NCBI GenBank assembly: GCA_021825945.1
Contig: JAKAFN010000001.1
Location: 248,001 to 312,000 of the forward strand
Reading direction: 5' to 3'
Source of the DNA: Pseudomonadota bacterium
GTDB lineage: Bacteria > Pseudomonadota > Gammaproteobacteria > Burkholderiales > Burkholderiaceae_F
DNA: 64,000 bases
Part shown: positions 1 to 7,321 of the stretch, piece by piece
How positions within the stretch are numbered: the first letter of the stretch is position 1
Layout: every line of letters begins with the position of its first letter
Made by a program: the position numbers and the translations under genes
Notes under the pieces: generated by a model
Databases searched by the model: none
The model's input: the letters and a program-made list of their open reading frames with translations, nothing else
Told to the model about the DNA's origin: nothing

Positions 1-246
1 GATGTCGACGAGATGGCTGCGGTCGACGACGGGAACCGGCGTGGCGAACTCGCGCATGATCCGGGCCGCCGCGGCAATCTCGCCGACAGTCTCCTTTTTC
101 ACGCGCAGGCCGATGAGCAGGGCCGCGATCTGCACCGGTGTCAGCTCGCCGCGCATCAGCCGCCGCCACAGCGACAGCATTTCGTCATGGAAGATTTCGC
201 GGTGGTCGATGCAGCGGGCGATCGCTTCGCTGGGGGTGATGGACAC
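1..246 (-). CDS. trpD: Anthranilate phosphoribosyltransferase, N-terminal part (runs off the window)
   Basis: TrpD joins anthranilate and phosphoribosyl pyrophosphate in the second step of tryptophan synthesis. Only the first 82 codons are inside the window. The translated start ([18 protein letters not shown]) and the following stretch [19 protein letters not shown] are characteristic of the helical N-terminal domain of the family. The chosen start is a GTG at 246, 14 bases downstream of the trpG stop, which fits a trpG-trpD operon. No ATG gives a comparable N-terminus, so the GTG start is an inference from alignment to the family pattern. The catalytic phosphoribosyl-binding domain lies outside the window. 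Confidence 0.88.
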   Translation of the reverse strand, partial: MSITPSEAIARCIDHREIFHDEMLSLWRRLMRGELTPVQIAALLIGLRVKKETVGEIAAAARIMREFATPVPVVDRSHLVDI

Positions 247-260
247 GGTGCGCCGCCCCG

Positions 261-827
261 TCAATGCTGGGTCAGGAAATTGCGCAGCATTGCATGCCCA
301 TGTTCCGTCGCGATCGATTCGGGGTGAAATTGCACGCCCTCGACCGCCTGGGTCTTGTGCCGCAACCCCATGATCTCGCCGTCGGCCGTCCATGCGGTGA
401 TCTCCAGGCACTCCGGCAGGCTTTCCCGCTGTACCGCGAGGGAATGATATCGGGTGGCGATGAGGTGCTGGGGCAGTCCGGCAAAGACGCCGCCATCGAT
501 GTGGTCGATGGGCGAGGTCTTGCCGTGCATGAGTTCTTTCGCGCGCACCACCTTGCCGCCGTAGGCCTGGCCGATCGCCTGGTGGCCGAGGCAGACGCCG
601 AGGAGCGGGATGCGCCCGCCGAAGCGTTCGATCACGCCCAGGGTGACGCCCGCTTCGTTGGGCGTGCAGGGGCCGGGGGAAAGGCAGATGCGATCGGGGG
701 CGAGTGTTGCGATCTGGTCGAGGGAGATTTCGTCGTTGCGATATACACGCACGTCTTCGCCCAGTTCCCCGAAGTACTGCACGAGGTTGTAGGTGAAACT
801 GTCGTAGTTGTCGATCATCAGCAACAT
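261..827 (-). CDS. trpG: Anthranilate synthase component II (glutamine amidotransferase)
   Basis: This 188-residue class I glutamine amidotransferase supplies ammonia to TrpE. The start [19 protein letters not shown] is the family N-terminus, so the ATG at 827 is preferred to the longer open frame reaching 896. The nucleophile motif [12 protein letters not shown] and the C-terminal FHPES segment containing the catalytic His and Glu are both present. It is followed by trpD at a 14-base gap. Its partner trpE is about 21 kb away at 22212-23720 in the same orientation, with the dsr island between them. In betaproteobacteria trpE and trpG are normally close, so this separation is unusual. Confidence 0.95.
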   Translation of the reverse strand: MLLMIDNYDSFTYNLVQYFGELGEDVRVYRNDEISLDQIATLAPDRICLSPGPCTPNEAGVTLGVIERFGGRIPLLGVCLGHQAIGQAYGGKVVRAKELMHGKTSPIDHIDGGVFAGLPQHLIATRYHSLAVQRESLPECLEITAWTADGEIMGLRHKTQAVEGVQFHPESIATEHGHAMLRNFLTQH

Positions 828-1018
828 GCGGGATTCCTTGGCAAGCCCGTACGCAGGATCGACCCCGATCCCGCGCGCCGTCCGGCATCCGGACACGGGG
901 TTCGCGCGGGCGCATGCCGATCGGCGTCGAAGGTCCCCGGGCCCAGCCGGAATCCGCTAGTTTACTGCTTCAGTCCGTCGGCCCGGCAATCGCCCCGCGC
1001 CCGGTACTACGGATTCCG

Positions 1019-1426
1019 TCAGTCGCCGCGTTTGGACAGCAGATCGCGGATCTCCTCCAGCAGCACTTCGCTTCGTGGCGGCGCCGGGGGCTCCGCCGGA
1101 GCCGGTTCGGGAGCCGGCCGCTTGAGCTTGTTGATGGCGCGGATCGCAAGGAAGATCGCGAGCGCGATGATGAGGAAGTCGAGGATCGTCTGCACGAAGT
1201 CGCCATATTTCAGCAATACCGGCGCTCCTTTGGGATCCGTGCCGATGCGGAGGGCAAAGTCGGCGAAGTTCACGCCCCCCGTCAGCACGCCGACCACCGG
1301 CATGATCAGGTCGCCCACCAGCGCCGAGACGATTTTCCCGAACGCACCGCCGACCACGACACCGACCGCAAGGTCGATGACGTTCCCCCGCATGGCGAAT
1401 TCCTTGAACTCCGATGCGATACTCAT
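1019..1426 (-). CDS. mscL: Large-conductance mechanosensitive channel
   Basis: MscL opens under membrane tension to release solutes during hypo-osmotic shock. The 135-residue length fits the family. Residues 1-45 hold the N-terminal amphipathic helix ([19 protein letters not shown]) and the glycine-rich first membrane helix, a second membrane helix ([18 protein letters not shown]) follows near residue 90, and the end is a charged helix ([11 protein letters not shown]). GGAG lies 5 bases before the ATG. It stands alone between dsrH and trpG with about 185-190 bases of non-coding DNA on each side, and has no obvious tie to the sulfur genes. Confidence 0.96.
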   Translation of the reverse strand: MSIASEFKEFAMRGNVIDLAVGVVVGGAFGKIVSALVGDLIMPVVGVLTGGVNFADFALRIGTDPKGAPVLLKYGDFVQTILDFLIIALAIFLAIRAINKLKRPAPEPAPAEPPAPPRSEVLLEEIRDLLSKRGD

Positions 1427-1611
1427 GGCTTCTCCTCGGCCCCGACCGTTCGGGAAACTGTACCCGAATTACCGGCTTGAGGGATTGTGCCTCGGCAAGG
1501 GAAAAACGGCCGGAGCCGCGTATGCGGTCCGGCCGAGAACTCCCCGGGGCAGGGAACGGTCGCCGACGGGGAGGGAACACCTGGTTGGTGCGAGATCCCG
1601 GGCAAGTGCCG

Positions 1612-1911
1612 TCAGAGCCAGGACTGGACGGTGTGGTTCTCCGTGACCAGATCCACGAACCCGCCGTAATCGACGATGCGGATTCCGGCCGCGGCGCGGT
1701 CGCGCAGTCCCCGCGCATCGAGATCGGGGCCGAGGGCATAGACCGGCACACGGTCATGAAACTCCGCCAGACGGTCTGCGAACGGCGTCCCCCGGGTCGC
1801 GGCGATGACGCCGTCCTCGATCAGCAGGATCGAAGATCCGGGTTGCACCATGCGCAGACACGTTTCCAGGCTGTTGCGTTCAAACGGGGATCGATTGACG
1901 ATGTGAAGCAT
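1612..1911 (-). CDS. dsrH: DsrH/TusB sulfur-relay subunit
   Basis: DsrH is one of three subunits of the DsrE2F2H2 hexamer, which carries persulfide sulfur to DsrC in sulfur oxidisers. The protein has 99 residues, as expected, and retains a Cys at position 18 (SLETCLRMV) near the place of the conserved family cysteine. The start has AAGGA seven bases upstream inside the end of dsrF, and dsrF stops 16 bases before, so the two are closely spaced and probably translationally coupled. The order dsrE-dsrF-dsrH is conserved. Unlike Allochromatium, where these genes sit between dsrB and dsrC, here they form the end of a separate minus-strand operon. Confidence 0.9.
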   Translation of the reverse strand: MLHIVNRSPFERNSLETCLRMVQPGSSILLIEDGVIAATRGTPFADRLAEFHDRVPVYALGPDLDARGLRDRAAAGIRIVDYGGFVDLVTENHTVQSWL

Positions 1912-1927
1912 GTCGGTTTCCTTGGGG

Positions 1928-2293
1928 TCAGAAGCTCAGGACCACATCCTGCTGCGCCATCATTTCGCCGATCCGGGCGGCGTCGACGATTTCGACCGGG
2001 ACGATCAGATCGTCGGCAGTCAGGCCGCGCGCGTGCAGCGATTCGGTTTCGACATAGAGCTTGGTGATGTCGTAGTCCTCGAGCGCCCGGAAGGTGTTCG
2101 AGAAATTTTTCAGTTCGATGCCGCCGGTCTGTTGCCCTTTGACGAGGGGATAGACGCCGTCATCGGCGAAGACGAGGCTGACGTCCTGGTCGAAGGTCGC
2201 CGTGATCAGGACGACTTCCAGGGCTTCGAGGGCGTAGATCGTTCCATGCGGCGCCTTGCGGTTCACCAGCATGAATTTCTTGGGTGCGCTCAT
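1928..2293 (-). CDS. dsrF: DsrF/TusC sulfur-relay subunit
   Basis: This 121-residue protein is the middle subunit of the DsrEFH complex. Its fold signature is a short beta-alpha-beta start (KKFMLVNRKAPHGTIYALEALEVVLITATF) followed by the VSLVFADDGVYPL segment typical of DsrF/TusC. No cysteine occurs anywhere in the translation, so this subunit cannot itself carry persulfide; DsrE (Cys78) and DsrH (Cys18) would do that. A strong GGAG lies before the ATG. It starts 16 bases after the dsrE stop. Confidence 0.9.
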   Translation of the reverse strand: MSAPKKFMLVNRKAPHGTIYALEALEVVLITATFDQDVSLVFADDGVYPLVKGQQTGGIELKNFSNTFRALEDYDITKLYVETESLHARGLTADDLIVPVEIVDAARIGEMMAQQDVVLSF

Positions 2294-2309
2294 CGCAGGT
2301 CTCCTTTCC

Positions 2310-2669
2310 TCAGTCGCCGAATACGACGAGACGGTCGGACTTCATGCCCGACTCCACCAGTTGCCCCAGGCCCGAGATGCGGAACCCCGGCGCCAGGATG
2401 TCGGACTTGATGCCGCGGCGTAGCGCGGCCGCAACGCAGACGACCAGATCGATCTGATGTTCTTCCGCGAGTTTCGCCCAGCGCGCCGGGACATTGCGTT
2501 CGTCCTGCGGTGGTTCGGTAAGTCGGTTCGCAGTGTTCACGCCGTCGTGATAGAAAAACACGCGTTGGATGGTGTGTCCCTTTGCCAGTGCCGCCTTTGC
2601 GAATTGGTAGGCGCTGTCGTTGGCCTGATACGTGTAGGGGCCGGCGTTGATGAGGATGCCGATCTGCAT
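2310..2669 (-). CDS. dsrE: DsrE/TusD sulfur-relay subunit
   Basis: DsrE is the persulfide-bearing subunit of DsrEFH. The chosen start (MQIGILINAGPYTYQANDSA) is the family N-terminus; the open frame upstream of it is proline- and arginine-rich and looks non-coding. Cys78 (IDLVVCVAAALRRG) matches the position of the essential cysteine in Allochromatium DsrE. The product has 119 residues. It is the first gene of dsrEFH. A 184-base gap separates it from the FadL-type gene upstream and holds a candidate regulatory repeat at 2799-2817. Confidence 0.93.
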   Translation of the reverse strand: MQIGILINAGPYTYQANDSAYQFAKAALAKGHTIQRVFFYHDGVNTANRLTEPPQDERNVPARWAKLAEEHQIDLVVCVAAALRRGIKSDILAPGFRISGLGQLVESGMKSDRLVVFGD

Positions 2670-2798
2670 GGTTGGTGTGCTTAGAAGAGAATGGTGGTGA
2701 CGGCGTCTTCCTCGCCTCGGCCCCGGTTTCCCGCGGAGATGAGGGGACCATCCGCCTCCCCGGCGAGCGGGGAATGGGACTTGGCGCACCCCGCTCCC

Positions 2799-2817
2799 GG
2801 TAGGGATCTGGGTAGGG
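2799..2817 (-). promoter_or_regulatory. Candidate regulator-binding direct repeat upstream of dsrEFH
   Basis: On the minus strand the heptamer CCCTACC occurs twice with 12-base periodicity, about 130 bases before the dsrE start in the gap after the FadL-type gene. CTACCC cores also occur in front of dsrA (near 7111-7125) and in front of the second sulfur cluster (32410-32427). The repeat is seen directly; its function is inference. Confidence 0.3.
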
Positions 2818-2853
2818 AAGCGGGGCGGGTGCCAAGCATGATTCGAAACCTCG

Positions 2854-4182
2854 TCAGAACTTCTTGCCCCAGGCGATTCCGAACACCTTTTCGGAAAGGC
2901 CGATGGTTTCGTTGGCGCCGGAGGTGTATCCGAACGAATTGAACAGGGATGGTCCGGTCACGGTATTGCGCGGCATATAGGCCGCCGCGAACGTGATTTC
3001 GTTCGATTTATCGACGTCGTAGGTCGCCCCGATGGTGTACTGGTTCTGCACGACGCCGGGGGCGAGGATGTTGAAGGTCACGTCCGATGGATTGATCGGG
3101 TTCTGGCTGTGGTTGTAGCCCGCGCGCAGGATGAGGTTCGGCTCGGCGGTGAATTCGACGCCGATCTTCAGAACCGTGATGTTGTTCCATCCGAATCCGG
3201 CGCCGTTCGGGCCGCCGAGACAGTACGATGCATTGCCTCCGGCGCACTGCAGGATATTGGCGCTGGGGTTGGCGATCGAGGCGACGTTGGCGTACTGGAT
3301 CCGCTCCGCATCGGCTAGGACGGTCCATTGCTGGACCGGGGTGACGCGGATTCCGACACTGAAGTTGGCCGGGATGTCGAACGACCCTCCGCCAGCGAAC
3401 AGCCCGGAGTAGTTGTGGAAGTTGACCGCGCTGATCTTGGATGCGTAGGTCGCCCCCACGGCGAACATCGGGGATGCCTCCCAGAGGTAGCCGATACGCA
3501 CGCCGGCACCGAAGGAATAGTTGTATCCGGTTCCGCTCAAGGCCGATGGGTTGGTGCTCATCGGACCGAACGCGTCGAGGCCCCAGGCCTTGAACCGCTG
3601 CTCGGCCAGCAGCGGCGAGATGCCGATGCTTTGGCTGGACGTGATCTTCCAGGAAACCGTCGGCGCGACGATCAGCTGTTGCAGGTCGACGCCGACGCCG
3701 CCGGCACCGCACAGGATGTTGGCGGGTCCGCGGCCGCAATTGAAGTTGCCCTGTGGAAAATTGGTGTTCATGCCGCCGTTGCCGTAGACCGAGACGCCGA
3801 AGGACAGGTCGGGACGGTACAGGTGGTTGAATCCGAATTCCGGGATGTAGAAGCTGTCACTGTTGCTGCTGGTCGACCCGTTCATGCCGGGATTCGAACC
3901 GCCGGTGCGCTGTGCGGACCGGTCCGGGCCGAAGAAGCTGACGCCGACGTCCATGCGGTTCCCGACCCAGACCATCTGGGCCGGGTTGTTCGCGCCGCCG
4001 TAGGTGTCGTCGGTGCGGGCGACGCTCGCGCCGCCCATGCCCAGGGATTTCATCCCGTAGCCATGCGAAAAATACCCGTCCGTGGCGTGCGCTGCGAACG
4101 GCGCAAGAAAGCCTGCCGCGGCGATCGCGACCGCTGCCTGACGCCCCATCCGCAATACGCCCCCTGTCGTTGCTTCGTGCAT
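2854..4182 (-). CDS. FadL/OmpP1/TodX-type outer-membrane transport protein
   Basis: FadL-family proteins are 14-strand outer-membrane barrels that let hydrophobic molecules pass into the periplasm. This 442-residue protein has a signal peptide ending near AAHA, then the hallmark N-terminal hatch motif (ATDGYFSHGYGMKSLGMGG ... NNPAQM). The rest is alternating aromatic beta strands, and it closes with the aromatic terminal residue typical of barrels (GIAWGKKF). The ATG at 4182 has AAGGAG nine bases upstream; an ATG at 4191 is too close to it. It lies between dsrE2 and dsrE in one orientation. Carriage of hydrophobic sulfur compounds is possible but not shown; fatty-acid or hydrocarbon uptake is the default family role. 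Confidence 0.88.
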   Translation of the reverse strand: MHEATTGGVLRMGRQAAVAIAAAGFLAPFAAHATDGYFSHGYGMKSLGMGGASVARTDDTYGGANNPAQMVWVGNRMDVGVSFFGPDRSAQRTGGSNPGMNGSTSSNSDSFYIPEFGFNHLYRPDLSFGVSVYGNGGMNTNFPQGNFNCGRGPANILCGAGGVGVDLQQLIVAPTVSWKITSSQSIGISPLLAEQRFKAWGLDAFGPMSTNPSALSGTGYNYSFGAGVRIGYLWEASPMFAVGATYASKISAVNFHNYSGLFAGGGSFDIPANFSVGIRVTPVQQWTVLADAERIQYANVASIANPSANILQCAGGNASYCLGGPNGAGFGWNNITVLKIGVEFTAEPNLILRAGYNHSQNPINPSDVTFNILAPGVVQNQYTIGATYDVDKSNEITFAAAYMPRNTVTGPSLFNSFGYTSGANETIGLSEKVFGIAWGKKF

Positions 4183-4200
4183 CGTCTCCATCTCCTTTGT

Positions 4201-4274
4201 AACCCGGATCTCGGCCCGGGTTCGATTTGTGCCGGCTCCTCTTGCCGGCAAGTCCATTCCGGACTTTCGTCCGG
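4201..4274 (-). promoter_or_regulatory. Three consecutive stem-loops between dsrE2 and the FadL-type gene
   Basis: Three inverted repeats follow each other: AACCCGG/CCGGGTT (4201-4222), GCCGGC/GCCGGC (4231-4249) and CCGGAC/GTCCGG (4259-4274). No U-tract follows any of them on the minus strand, so a plain intrinsic terminator is unlikely. mRNA processing, stabilisation or partial attenuation are possible roles. Confidence 0.4.
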
Positions 4275-4310
4275 CCCGACAAGAAGCCGGGACGCTGGTG
4301 GGCGCCCCGG

Positions 4311-4931
4311 TCAAATGAACAGGCTGACGTCGGCTTTCTGCGCCGTCGGTAGGAAGCTCGTTGCTCCGCAGTACTCGGCGATCTCCGGAATGAAGTCGTC
4401 GTGCGTGAAACCGAACAGGTCCACCGTCATCTGGCAGCCCACCATCTTGACGTCGGTCTCGATGCAGACTTGGCGCAGGTCGGCGATATCGGCAACCCCG
4501 TTGTTCTTGATCGTCTGCTTCATCAGGCTCGTCGCCAGCGATTCGAACCCCGGAATGATCGCCTGCACCGCGTTGGGAATGTTCCAGTTGATGGCGCGGA
4601 ACCATTGGGGTCCGAACGGCATCTTCATCGGCATGCCCGGATTTCCCAACGGGCTCACCTTGAGCGCGGAAAGATCCTTGCGCAGCAGGTTGAGGCCGTA
4701 GAACGTGAAGAAAATCGTCACGTCCCAACCGAGCGAGGCCGCCGTCGACGCAAGGATGAAGGGCGGGTAGGCCCAGTCGAGCGTTCCTTTGGTGGCGATG
4801 ATCGTCATGGACGGCGGCTTCTTTTTCGGCAGCAGCGCGGCGATGCGCTCCTCGACCTTCCGGTCGATGAGTTCCTCGATGCGTTGCGCCAGGGCCGAGT
4901 CGATTCCGGCCGGTAGCTCCATGTTTCCCAT
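4311..4931 (-). CDS. dsrE2: DsrE2-type sulfurtransferase-like protein
   Basis: This is a 206-residue DsrE/DsrF-like protein of the longer DsrE2 class. It has a coiled, charged N-terminal helix (residues 1-35), then the DsrE fold starting at PSMTIIATKGTLDWAYPPFILA, with hydrophobic segments that may contact the membrane. A C-x9-C pair (CIETDVKMVGC) and a further cysteine (AEYCGATSF) are candidate sulfur carriers. DsrE2 is commonly encoded next to tusA in sulfur oxidisers, and here tusA ends only ten bases before it. The inferred role is passing sulfane sulfur between TusA and the Dsr proteins. The assignment to the class is firm; the partner is inferred. Confidence 0.87.
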   Translation of the reverse strand: MGNMELPAGIDSALAQRIEELIDRKVEERIAALLPKKKPPSMTIIATKGTLDWAYPPFILASTAASLGWDVTIFFTFYGLNLLRKDLSALKVSPLGNPGMPMKMPFGPQWFRAINWNIPNAVQAIIPGFESLATSLMKQTIKNNGVADIADLRQVCIETDVKMVGCQMTVDLFGFTHDDFIPEIAEYCGATSFLPTAQKADVSLFI

Positions 4932-4941
4932 GACGACCCCT

Positions 4942-5166
4942 TCAGTTCTTCAGGTAGAAGCAGTATTCGCTTCCTTGTGCCTCCTGGGACAGCAGATCAT
5001 GCCCAGTGGCTTCGGCAAACGCTTTCATGTCGGCGACCGACCCGGGGTCGGTTGAAACGACCTTGAGGATCTGGCCGGATTCCATCGACGCGAGCGTTTT
5101 TTTCGTCTTGACGATCGGCATCGGGCAGGCGAGTCCGCGCGCGTCGAGTTCCTTGTCGAAATTCAT
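4942..5166 (-). CDS. tusA: TusA-family sulfur carrier protein
   Basis: TusA carries sulfur as a persulfide on one cysteine. The 74-residue protein has the family motif LDARGLACPMPIVKTKK with Cys14 in CPxP, followed by the VVSTDPGSVADMKAFAEATGH segment typical of the fold. In sulfur oxidisers with rDsr, TusA is a central cytoplasmic sulfur donor. It is followed by dsrE2 ten bases later and preceded by the dioxygenase gene by 27 bases, so all three are likely co-transcribed. A second TusA-like gene lies at 31660-31890. Confidence 0.95.
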   Translation of the reverse strand: MNFDKELDARGLACPMPIVKTKKTLASMESGQILKVVSTDPGSVADMKAFAEATGHDLLSQEAQGSEYCFYLKN

Positions 5167-5193
5167 GAGTCATCTCCTTGTGTCGTTATGTGA

Positions 5194-6069
5194 TCACAGC
5201 GTGATCGGTTCGTGATACCGCGCCCGCAGAAGCAGTCGCGGGTGTTGCGAGTCGTCCAAAAATCCGGAACGGCAGTGCAGCACGTTGGCCGACAGGATTC
5301 CCATGCCGGGCAGGAGGGTCAGCGTGAGGTGCCGCGCCTCGGGTGCGGCAAGCACGGATTCGAGGGCCCGTACGGCAGCCTGCGTCATGGCGTCTTCGCG
5401 CCAGCCGATGCTCGTGGTTCGCGCGGTGTAGCGCATGAAAAGCCGCCGGGCGTCGACTTCGAACACCGGGCCCGCCTGTGCTTCGCGCGCCACCCCCGAC
5501 TCGTCGGACCGGGCAGGAATGGTCATCGCGTCGGGCCGGCTCAATGCTGCAATGTGCCGGGGGTCGCGGTCGCGCAGGGCGATGTATGCCAGTTCGTGGT
5601 CGAATAGGGTGTTCGATCCGCCGCTCGCTGCGTTCCGGACGCAATGCAGGATCATCGCGTGAATCCGTCGGGGTGGCGGATTGTAGTAGCCGTCGGTGTG
5701 CCACCGGATCGGCCGGTCCGTATAGGGGATGAACTCGCGATGCGCGGCGTCGGCCCCGACCTGGATACTGCTGATGCCGTCGTCGTCGGCCATCTCATTG
5801 CGATCGAGCCGAATCAGGCCGAACTGCCGGCCCAGCGCGCGCAGCGCCTCGCGGTCGACGGGTGCCGCGCAGCGGTACACCGCGACGTTGCCGCGGCGCA
5901 GCCGGTCCGCGATCGCGGCACGCTCCACCGGGCGCAGGTCTGCGATGTTGCCGACGTCGACGATGAGCTCCTCGACCGAGGTCGGCACGTTGCGCAGCTT
6001 TTCGCCCCGCCACGCCGCGTAGGCGCGCTCGTCGTCGAGGTCGAACGGGTCATCGGCCGCCGAATGCAT
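5194..6069 (-). CDS. TauD/TfdA-like Fe(II)/2-oxoglutarate-dependent dioxygenase
   Basis: This 291-residue protein belongs to the non-haem iron dioxygenases that couple 2-oxoglutarate decarboxylation to substrate oxidation. The iron triad is visible: H124 and D126 in RWHTDGYYN, and H265 in ANVLHCRSGF, followed by an arginine-rich end that would bind 2-oxoglutarate. An N-terminal region of about 90 residues resembles the gamma-butyrobetaine hydroxylase-like subgroup more than TauD itself. The start overlaps nothing but lies five bases after the stop of the preceding unknown gene. Its place inside a sulfur-oxidation operon suggests a sulfur-containing or cofactor substrate. That is inference; the substrate is unknown. 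Confidence 0.82.
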   Translation of the reverse strand: MHSAADDPFDLDDERAYAAWRGEKLRNVPTSVEELIVDVGNIADLRPVERAAIADRLRRGNVAVYRCAAPVDREALRALGRQFGLIRLDRNEMADDDGISSIQVGADAAHREFIPYTDRPIRWHTDGYYNPPPRRIHAMILHCVRNAASGGSNTLFDHELAYIALRDRDPRHIAALSRPDAMTIPARSDESGVAREAQAGPVFEVDARRLFMRYTARTTSIGWREDAMTQAAVRALESVLAAPEARHLTLTLLPGMGILSANVLHCRSGFLDDSQHPRLLLRARYHEPITL

Positions 6070-6074
6070 CGTAT

Positions 6075-6686
6075 TCACTCTCCCGTCGTCGGCCGTCCCT
6101 CGCGGCGGCTGCCAGGTTTGCGGTTCGATGCTTCCTCCGACGTTGCCAACCGGAACAGATTCTCGAATACTCGTTCGATGGTCTCGATGGCCTGCGGAGC
6201 CTCGATCTCCATGACCTGGTCGTGGACCCACACTTGATCACGCGGTCCCAGCGCGACCGAAATCCGTGCCGCGAGATAGCGGCAGCAGTCCGCATCCAGC
6301 TCTGGAAAATCCGAATACTCGGGAAGATGGAGGTTGAGGAGCTCGATGAACCGTGCTTTGTGCTGTGCCGCCGTACCATCGCCCAGCAATTCGACCTGAT
6401 TGTCCGCCAGAATCTCTGCCGTGCGATTCGCGAGCACGGTGGTGAATTCGGTGCGGGCATCGCCCAGCCGCGCATACGCGTTCCGATCGGCGACATGAAT
6501 CAGGAAAACCAGCCATTCGGAAAGAAAATCGAAATAGCGCGGCCCGGGAACGATCTCGAAATCCGCCCGACGCATGTCGCGGAGGATCTGCTGCGCAATA
6601 CGCCAAATATTGAACGCGACGGCGGCCGCAACTTCCCCGGTGCCCCGCGCATGATCGTCCCGGAACCAATGGCTACGCACCCGCAT
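6075..6686 (-). CDS. Conserved-looking protein of unknown function, between the small upstream protein and the dioxygenase
   Basis: This 203-residue, probably soluble and mostly helical protein is not one I recognise. The ATG at 6686 overlaps the 3' end of the upstream 98-residue gene by 14 bases, which argues for translational coupling and for both being real. The open frame continues upstream to 6992, but that part is an arginine/proline-rich shadow of the small gene. Hydrophobic and aromatic residues are regular (PRYFDFLSEWLVFLIHVADR), with a CC pair near DADCCRYLA. No signal peptide or convincing membrane helix is seen. It is followed closely by the dioxygenase gene. Confidence 0.7.
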   Translation of the reverse strand: MRVRSHWFRDDHARGTGEVAAAVAFNIWRIAQQILRDMRRADFEIVPGPRYFDFLSEWLVFLIHVADRNAYARLGDARTEFTTVLANRTAEILADNQVELLGDGTAAQHKARFIELLNLHLPEYSDFPELDADCCRYLAARISVALGPRDQVWVHDQVMEIEAPQAIETIERVFENLFRLATSEEASNRKPGSRREGRPTTGE

Positions 6687-6969
6687 GGCCGCTCTCCCCC
6701 GGGCACAGCGTCCCCGTCGCTCCTTCGTGGCCGGATCCTCCGGCGGGGCCGGAGCCCTCGGCCAGTTTTCCCCGTCCCCATTCGGCCATCGCAGCGCCCC
6801 AGCACGCCGCCGTCGCGGCGTCGATGTCGAAAATCGTGAACCGTTTCGCTTCCCGGATCCGAAGGCGCAACAAGGGCGCACCGCCTGCCTCGAAACGCAG
6901 TTCCTGGAGTTCGATTTCCTGTCGGCCCCACGGGACCGTGCACCGGAACAGCGTCGTGGCTGACTCCAT
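6673..6969 (-). CDS. Small protein of unknown function, first gene of the minus-strand sulfur operon
   Basis: This 98-residue protein has a compact N-terminal half (residues 7-66, ending near CWGAAMAEWGRGK) and a glycine-rich tail that looks disordered. A good ribosome-binding sequence (AAGGAG) lies before the ATG. It is the first gene on the minus strand after the intergenic region shared with dsrA, so both arms of the dsr island could be controlled from that region. It overlaps the next gene by 14 bases. I do not recognise the family. Two cysteines flank the folded part (FRCTV and AACWG). Confidence 0.62.
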   Translation of the reverse strand: MESATTLFRCTVPWGRQEIELQELRFEAGGAPLLRLRIREAKRFTIFDIDAATAACWGAAMAEWGRGKLAEGSGPAGGSGHEGATGTLCPGESGHAGA

Positions 6970-7321
6970 CGCTTCTCCTTCCGCGCAACCATTTGACGTG
7001 GCGCGGTTGTCGAATTCCCATAATCCCTTACGCTAGAAGGCGTAATGACGAGCCGTATTGTGGCTGCGGGAGGGCGGTAGACGTCTATAGCCGTTGCGAG
7101 GCACCACGACTACTCCTAACGGGTAGCCCGGGGGATCCCGGAAGGGAAGTGTGCAACTTATCACCCGGAGCAATGGCGCCCGCCGAGGATGGCCACTAGG
7201 ATGGTCGTCATGACAATGGCTGCGGGCCGTCAGGAGGCGAGGCACCGCGCATCGGCCGTGCGGCCGAAACCGCGCAGACGCGCACACAACACGCACGCAA
7301 CCGGGAAAAGGAGACCCGATC
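6970..7321. promoter_or_regulatory. Divergent control region between dsrA and the minus-strand sulfur operon
   Basis: This 352-base region has no convincing gene. It holds an inverted repeat TTACGC-N6-GCGTAA (7028-7045) and an imperfect palindrome TACTCCT-A-ACGGGTA (7111-7125). The second half of the latter resembles NarL-type heptamers but with one base between halves instead of two. A TTGACG (6993-6998) and a CATAAT (7019-7024) are 20 bases apart, too far for a standard promoter. A strong GGAG precedes the dsrA start. Confidence 0.4.

Noticed and set aside
264..1646. A 460-codon open frame on the plus strand across trpG and mscL
   Set aside because: It is antisense to two well-recognised genes and its translation has no domain features; long antisense frames are expected in G+C-rich DNA.
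7111..7125. A canonical NarL 7-2-7 site before dsrA
   Set aside because: The two heptamer-like halves are separated by one base rather than two, and one half deviates from the consensus, so it was kept only as a candidate motif.
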